Source: Chloroflexota bacterium (GTDB taxonomy: Bacteria; Chloroflexota; Limnocylindria; QHBO01). Taken from it: a stretch of 5,045 nt of DNA. Below the pieces are notes generated by a model. It was not told where the DNA came from. It worked only from the letters and a program-made list of their open reading frames with translations, and did no database searches. A program made the translations under genes and the position numbers. The stretch covers positions 1 through 5,045 of the forward strand of contig JAGXHP010000105.1 in assembly GCA_024636135.1 (NCBI GenBank), given 5' to 3'. Shown here piece after piece: positions 3,954 through 5,045 of this stretch; positions within the stretch are counted from its first letter, which is position 1, and each line of letters starts with the position of its first letter.

Positions 3954-5045
3954 ATGACGAATTCGCTGCAGCGGCTGCACGCCGAGGCGGACCAGAGTCC
4001 ATGGATCGACTTCATCGATCGAGACCTGATCGAGAGCGGCAAGCTCGAGCAGATGGTGGCCGATGGGATTCGCGGCCTCACCAGCAACCCGACGATCTTC
4101 GCCAAGGCCGTCGCGACCGGCCAGTACGACGACCTCGTTCGTCGCGAGATCGAGGCCGGAGATGATGCCCAGGCCATCTACCAGCAGATCGCGGTCGGTG
4201 ACGTGGGCGATGCGGCCGACGTGCTCCGCGCGGTCTACGACGCGTCGAACGGCACGGACGGCTTCGCGAGCATCGAGGTCGAGCCCGATCTGGCGCAGGA
4301 CAGCGACGCGACCCTCGCCCGCGCCCGCGAGCTGTGGGCGCTGCTCGATCGACCGAACGTCTTTGTGAAGATCCCGGCCACCGAGGCCGGCATCCCGGCC
4401 ATCGAAGGGGCGATCGCCGAGGGCATCAACGTCAACGTGACCCTGATGTTCAGCGTCGAGATCTACGAGCGCGTGGCACGGGCCTACATCGCAGGCCTCC
4501 GACGCCTGCACGAGGGCGGCGGCGATCTGTCCCGGGTGGCCAGCGTTGCGAGCTTCTTCGTGAGCCGCGTGGACACCAAGGTCGACAAGATGCTCACCGA
4601 TATCGGCACGCGCAGCGCGCTCGAGGCGCGCGGCAAGGCGGCCATCGCCAACGCCCGCATGGCGTACGACTCCTTCGGCCGGATCTTCGGGGGGGATGAG
4701 TTCGCCGACCTCCGCGCGGCCGGCGCCCAGGTTCAGCGCTGCCTGTGGGCCAGCACGAGCACGAAGAACCCCGACTACCGCGACGTGCTCTACGTTGAAG
4801 AGCTCATCGGCCCGGAGACGGTCGACACCATGCCGCTCGACACGATCACCGCGTTCGCTGACCACGGCGATATTCAGCGCACGCTCGACCGGGACGTGAA
4901 CGGCGCCCGGCAGGCGATCCGCGAGGTGGAGGCCAGCGGGATCAGCATGGAGCGCGTCACCAATGAGCTCATCACGGAGGGCGTCGCGAGCTTCGCGAAG
5001 AGCTTCGACGAGCTGATCGCGACGATCGAGTCGAAGCGCAGGGAG
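3954..5045 (+). CDS. tal: Transaldolase, actinobacterial-type (right end cut by the window)
   Basis: A cytoplasmic enzyme that transfers a three-carbon dihydroxyacetone unit from sedoheptulose-7-phosphate to glyceraldehyde-3-phosphate through a Schiff base, completing the non-oxidative pentose phosphate branch with the tkt product next door. The 364 visible residues have no stop; the family (TIGR00876 type, about 360-375 residues) suggests the stop lies just beyond the edge. The Schiff-base lysine is K139 in NVFVKIPATEAG. Other conserved points are D19 (SPWIDFIDR), N45 (GLTSNPTIF), E108 (SIEVEPDL), the NVTLMFS strand, SFFVSRVDTKVDK and RCLWASTSTKNPDY. The last two separate it from the shorter E. 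coli TalB and from the roughly 220-residue fructose-6-phosphate aldolase group. The ATG is fixed by an AGGAG six bases upstream. Some relatives are fused to glucose-6-phosphate isomerase; the window ends too early to exclude that. A seven-G run (4689-4695) stays in frame. Confidence 0.93.
   Translation, partial: MTNSLQRLHAEADQSPWIDFIDRDLIESGKLEQMVADGIRGLTSNPTIFAKAVATGQYDDLVRREIEAGDDAQAIYQQIAVGDVGDAADVLRAVYDASNGTDGFASIEVEPDLAQDSDATLARARELWALLDRPNVFVKIPATEAGIPAIEGAIAEGINVNVTLMFSVEIYERVARAYIAGLRRLHEGGGDLSRVASVASFFVSRVDTKVDKMLTDIGTRSALEARGKAAIANARMAYDSFGRIFGGDEFADLRAAGAQVQRCLWASTSTKNPDYRDVLYVEELIGPETVDTMPLDTITAFADHGDIQRTLDRDVNGARQAIREVEASGISMERVTNELITEGVASFAKSFDELIATIESKRRE

Noticed and set aside
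4689..4695. Seven-G run in tal as a frameshift or phase-variation site
   Set aside because: The frame is intact through it (Phe-Gly-Gly-Asp), conserved transaldolase sequence continues after it, and one run of seven G is unremarkable in GC-rich DNA.
3858..4865. A 335-codon minus-strand open frame opposite tal
   Set aside because: The plus strand encodes a complete-looking transaldolase with all catalytic motifs; the reverse frame shows no motif and is a compositional shadow.

Overview
This is a GC-rich bacterial window with ordinary, tightly packed chromosomal housekeeping genes. I see no rRNA, tRNA, CRISPR array, insertion sequence or phage gene. The base composition, GTG and TTG starts beside ATG, a CxxC-x17-CxxC zinc-ribbon protein, a short human-type transketolase and an actinobacterial-type transaldolase fit a high-GC free-living bacterium. 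Chloroflexota is my first guess and Actinomycetota the second. This placement is inference from family resemblance, not a phylogenetic result.

Layout, left to right. Bases 1-583 (+) hold the 3' end of a gene for a low-complexity, probably disordered acidic/proline-rich protein; the window opens inside a perfect in-frame 24-bp tandem repeat. Its TGA overlaps the TTG start of a nicotinamidase/isochorismatase-family gene (pncA-like, 580-1185, +) with all expected catalytic and metal-binding residues. A 62-residue two-helix membrane protein (1186-1374, -) follows tail-to-tail, the two stop codons abutting with no base between. The divergent gap 1375-1584 holds candidate promoters and a 22-nt pyrimidine tract. 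A small protein with two zinc ribbons follows (1585-1914, +). Its GTG start is fixed by a strong Shine-Dalgarno sequence, so the longer ATG reading from 1552 is probably wrong.

After a 139-bp gap with a hairpin and a -10-like box comes a pentose-phosphate operon: transketolase (tkt, 2054-3940, +) and, 13 nt later behind a good Shine-Dalgarno, transaldolase (tal, 3954 to beyond 5045, +). Together they form the non-oxidative pentose phosphate branch, interconverting C3 to C7 sugar phosphates and linking ribose-5-phosphate supply with glycolysis. Nothing here proves a link between this operon and the NAD-salvage gene on the left.

I looked for an undescribed system and did not find convincing evidence of one. 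The items most worth a second look are modest: the tandem-repeat protein coupled to pncA, the zero-gap convergent stops, the 14-bp palindrome just inside the zinc-ribbon gene, the overlapping hairpins before tkt, and the human-type architecture of the transketolase.
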